Of a DNA stretch of 26,201 nucleotides, positions 24,062 to 26,201 are shown one piece after another. The position numbers and the translations under genes were made by a program. Source of the stretch: an uncultured Clostridia bacterium (GTDB taxonomy: Bacteria; Bacillota_A; Clostridia; TANB77; CAG-508); assembly GCA_947629855.1 (NCBI GenBank), contig CANRFI010000011.1:1-26201 (forward strand), given 5' to 3'. The notes beneath the pieces were generated by a model. It was not told where the DNA came from, made no database searches, and saw only the letters and a program-made list of their open reading frames with translations. How positions within the stretch are numbered: position 1 is the first letter of the stretch; the number at the start of each line of letters is the position of its first letter.

Positions 24062-25054
24062 TTGAAAGAATTCAACTATCAAGACTATCTAAAATATGAA
24101 AAACTAAAAACAAAAGAACCAAAAAGAGCAGTAGAAGCTAGTACAAAAAATAAAAAATATCAATATAAAGTACATCAGCCACATGATAAAATATTTAAAA
24201 TAGTATTAGAAGAAAAGAAAGAAGTAGTAGGACTATTAAATAGAATTTTACAAATAAAAGAAAAAATAAAAGAAGAAGAAATAGAAAAATATGATAATGA
24301 ATATATAAATTATATGTTTCAAGACAGTGAATCTGACATTGTATATAAAATGAAAACAAAGCAAATATACTTTTTGATAGAGCATCAAAGCAAAGTAGAT
24401 TATGCAATGCCAAAGAGAATATTGGAATATGAAACAGGAATAATAAGTAAAGCAATAGTAGGGAAGAAAATGACTAAAAAAGACCATAAACTACCAAGAG
24501 TAATACCGATAGTAATATATACAGGAAGTAGAAAATGGAATGTAGAAAAATACATAGAAGAATGTCAAGAAAAATTAACGAAGTCAGAACAAATAAAATT
24601 AGGTAGCTATTATGTATTAGATGTAAATGATTATACAAAAGAAGAATTAGAGAAAGACAAATTCTTTTTATCAACAATGATGTTGTTAGAAAAAATAAAT
24701 ACTGAAAAAGAATTAGTAGAAGAGTTAAATAAGGTAATAGAAAAGGAAAAGAAAGAAAAAAATCGAGATTTTTTAAGAAGATTAATAAGATTTGTGTTAA
24801 AAGAAAAAATAAACTTAGAAGACAGAGAAAAATTATTAAAAAAATTAGAAATGGAGGGAGAAGATATGATATCAGAAGTACTTAGGAAAGAAAATGAAAG
24901 ACAGAGAAGAGAAGGAAGAAGAGAAGGAAGAAAGGAAGTAATTCAAGAAATCACTAAAAATCTTTTAAAATTAGGAATAGACATAGAAGATATAAAAAAA
25001 GCAACAGGATTATCACAAAAAGAATTACAAAATTTAGCCAAAAGTAACAATTAA
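24062..25054 (+). CDS. Rpn-family recombination-promoting nuclease / putative transposase (PD-(D/E)XK)
   Basis: This is a 330-residue protein of the Rpn (Transposase_31, PF04754) type. Known Rpn proteins are DNA endonucleases that raise RecA-independent recombination, and some act in phage defence. The N-terminal nuclease core has HQPHDKIFKIVLEEKKEV at about 38-55, then SESDIVYKM (Asp92) and IYFLIEHQSKVDYAMPKRILEYE (Glu107-x-Gln109), the D...ExQ form of the PD-(D/E)XK site. RVIPIVIYTGSRKW follows. The C-terminal third is charged and helical with an arginine/glycine patch (RQRREGRREGRKE) and a short helix-turn-helix-like end (IDIEDIKKATGLSQKELQNL). The start is TTG at 24062, ten bases after AAGGAGG; no better start exists. 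It is monocistronic, with repeats and hairpins on both sides. There is no in-frame CGG. Confidence 0.85.
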   Translation: MKEFNYQDYLKYEKLKTKEPKRAVEASTKNKKYQYKVHQPHDKIFKIVLEEKKEVVGLLNRILQIKEKIKEEEIEKYDNEYINYMFQDSESDIVYKMKTKQIYFLIEHQSKVDYAMPKRILEYETGIISKAIVGKKMTKKDHKLPRVIPIVIYTGSRKWNVEKYIEECQEKLTKSEQIKLGSYYVLDVNDYTKEELEKDKFFLSTMMLLEKINTEKELVEELNKVIEKEKKEKNRDFLRRLIRFVLKEKINLEDREKLLKKLEMEGEDMISEVLRKENERQRREGRREGRKEVIQEITKNLLKLGIDIEDIKKATGLSQKELQNLAKSNN

Positions 25055-25149
25055 AATTTGTATCTCAAAAACAAGAACTTCAAGTAGTAAAAAAAATTTT
25101 ATATAAAAAGTTATGCAAAATATTGACAGTAAAAATTATGAAACAACCG

Positions 25150-25231
25150 AAAAAAATCACTCAAAATACTAGTAAAAAACACAAATATCATAAAAATGTG
25201 CAAAATGCTAATATTATAGAGTGATTTTTTT
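25150..25231 (+). terminator. Large hairpin terminator downstream of rpn
   Basis: AAAAAAATCACTC (25150-25162) pairs perfectly with GAGTGATTTTTTT (25219-25231). Inside, AATACTAG and CTAATATT pair with one mismatch, and CACA/TGTG forms an inner helix. The right arm ends in seven T. The long, layered hairpin is more elaborate than the other terminators in the window. Confidence 0.65.
25159..25179 (+). repeat. 21-base repeat, right copy flanking rpn
   Basis: It matches the left copy at 23776-23796 in 20 of 21 bases and in the same orientation. It forms part of the left arm of the hairpin described above. Confidence 0.6.
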
Positions 25232-25438
25232 AAATATTCATATATAGATAAAATTTATTAGGAAAACATAGGATTAGTAATAGTTTTTGTGTTACAGATT
25301 TATTACAAATTTATAAAAAATTAAAGTCAATGTTGAAATACAAAAAAAGTAGTGGTAGAATATGTATAATAGTAATATAAAAGTAACATAAAACAAAAAG
25401 ACCAAAGAAAATAAAAAAGAAAAAGGGAGGAAAACCAA

Positions 25439-26201
25439 ATGAGAAAAAGACTAAAGAAATGGGAAAAAGAGAAAGGTATTACACTCATAGCACTTGTAAT
25501 TACAATAATTGTATTATTGATATTAGCAGCAGTGTCAATTGCAACCTTGACTGGAGAAAATGGAATATTAACACAAGCAACGAAAGCAGGAGAAGATACA
25601 AAAAATGCAACAGAAAAAGAACAAATAGAGTTAGCATGTGTGGCAGTAATGGGAGAAAATAGAGGAGAAATAACAAAAGAGCAGTTAGAAGCAGAATTAA
25701 AAAAATATGATAATGGAATAACAGTAGAACAAGATGGTGAAAATTTCAAAGTAACATATCCAAATGAAAATGTATATACAGTAAAGAAAGATGGAACTAT
25801 AGAGAAAGCAACGAACAATAGTGGTTCGACAGCAACAGCATCAGAAGTAAATGCAGTAATTGGACAAACAGTTGATTACGAAGATAAAAGTGGTGGAAAA
25901 GTGAATGCTTGGAGAGTATTTTATGCAAGTAATACAGAAATGTTTTTAATATCATCAAATACAATATCATCAAGTGAGGCATTTGGAGGTAGTAGTGGAA
26001 TACCATTAAAAGCAAAGTCGGATACTGATTATACAGGAGCAGAAAATGTATTTGAAACAACTTATGGAGCAACATATAATGGAATGTGGAAAAAAATATG
26101 TGATGAAAAAAATAAATATGATGCAAATGAAAGATCAAAAGCAACAGCATATTTATGTGACCAAACAAACTGGACAGAATATGTAGGAGCAAATGCGCCA
26201 G
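25439..26201 (+). CDS. Pilin-like surface protein with class III (prepilin-type) leader, 3' end outside window
   Basis: The frame is open from the ATG at 25439 to the end of the window (254 codons). GGGAGG precedes the start. A basic leader (MRKRLKKWEKEKG) is followed by GITLIALVITIIVLLILAAVSIATLTGENGILTQA, a prepilin-type N-terminus. The cut would follow Gly13; the usual Glu at +5 is replaced. This leader type is common on large surface proteins of uncultured Clostridia. A coiled, charged segment follows (about 45-110), then a Ser/Gly/Thr-rich domain with SGGKVNAWRVFYASNTEMFLISSNTI, which looks like the extracellular domain of such proteins. The prepilin peptidase at 13671-14428 is a likely processing enzyme. 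The function of the mature protein is not recognisable. Confidence 0.85.
   Translation, partial: MRKRLKKWEKEKGITLIALVITIIVLLILAAVSIATLTGENGILTQATKAGEDTKNATEKEQIELACVAVMGENRGEITKEQLEAELKKYDNGITVEQDGENFKVTYPNENVYTVKKDGTIEKATNNSGSTATASEVNAVIGQTVDYEDKSGGKVNAWRVFYASNTEMFLISSNTISSSEAFGGSSGIPLKAKSDTDYTGAENVFETTYGATYNGMWKKICDEKNKYDANERSKATAYLCDQTNWTEYVGANAP

Larger units (their letters stand above)
25055..25438. other. Gene-free region between rpn and the pilin-like gene
   Basis: These 384 bases are AT-rich with no credible gene. They contain the second 21-base repeat inside a large hairpin terminator (25150-25231) and, before the next gene, a TATAAT box at 25365-25370 without a clear -35 partner. 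Confidence 0.65.

Noticed and set aside
25459..25662. Short plus-strand ORF within the pilin-like gene
   Set aside because: It lies out of frame inside the open frame that starts at 25439, which has the ribosome site and a clear prepilin-type leader.

Overview
The window is a strongly AT-rich, gene-dense bacterial chromosome segment. It most likely comes from an uncultured spore-forming Clostridia/Firmicute. The evidence for that is a SleB-type cortex hydrolase, a YqeG/prepilin peptidase/Xaa-Pro peptidase/EF-P/CD1247-like cluster, GatCAB, YvcK, homodimeric GlyRS, AGGAGG ribosome sites, near-consensus TTGACA-17-TATAAT promoters, an Rpn-family nuclease, and a pilin-like surface protein with a GITLIALV N-terminus. 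The lineage is inferred from gene content only.

Layout: a truncated membrane protein (1-480); a small doubtful ORF; ftsY and a UPF0182 membrane protein (735-4543); a DUF5665 gene facing a zinc-ribbon/tyrS operon on the minus strand (4603-6435); a murB-yvcK-glycogen debranching-holA operon (6654-12337); sleB (12407-13117); a yqeG-prepilin peptidase-pepP-efp-CD1247-like run (13179-16627); a minus-strand M23 peptidase with tRNA-Trp (16640-17339); glyS (17492-18875); a gatC-gatA-nagZ-gatB operon (19007-23584); an rpn nuclease gene between AT-rich flanks with repeats and hairpins (about 23760-25231); and the start of a large pilin-like surface protein running off the window (25439-26201).

The main result is a systematic recoding signal. 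Nine otherwise intact, mostly conserved genes (DUF5665, tyrS, murB, holA, yqeG, prepilin peptidase, M23 peptidase, glyS, gatB) are each broken by one or two +1 frame interruptions, 11 in total. Every one has the same form: an in-frame CGG codon whose C must be skipped so that the next three bases (GGN) are read as a conserved glycine. Skipping that one base restores the full family-length protein in every case, and all lengths fit exactly (3n+1, or 3n+2 for the two-site genes). In my manual scan of all roughly 7,950 codons of the recognised genes I found no other in-frame CGG, while CGA, CGC and CGT are used as ordinary Arg codons. The codon before CGG ends in a pyrimidine in 10 of 11 cases, although the genes otherwise favour A-ending codons. 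The simplest biological reading is that CGG has no Arg tRNA here and that CGGN is translated as one glycine, by out-of-frame pairing of tRNA-Gly or by a four-base-decoding tRNA. A systematic sequence error is the main competitor and cannot be excluded from the sequence alone.
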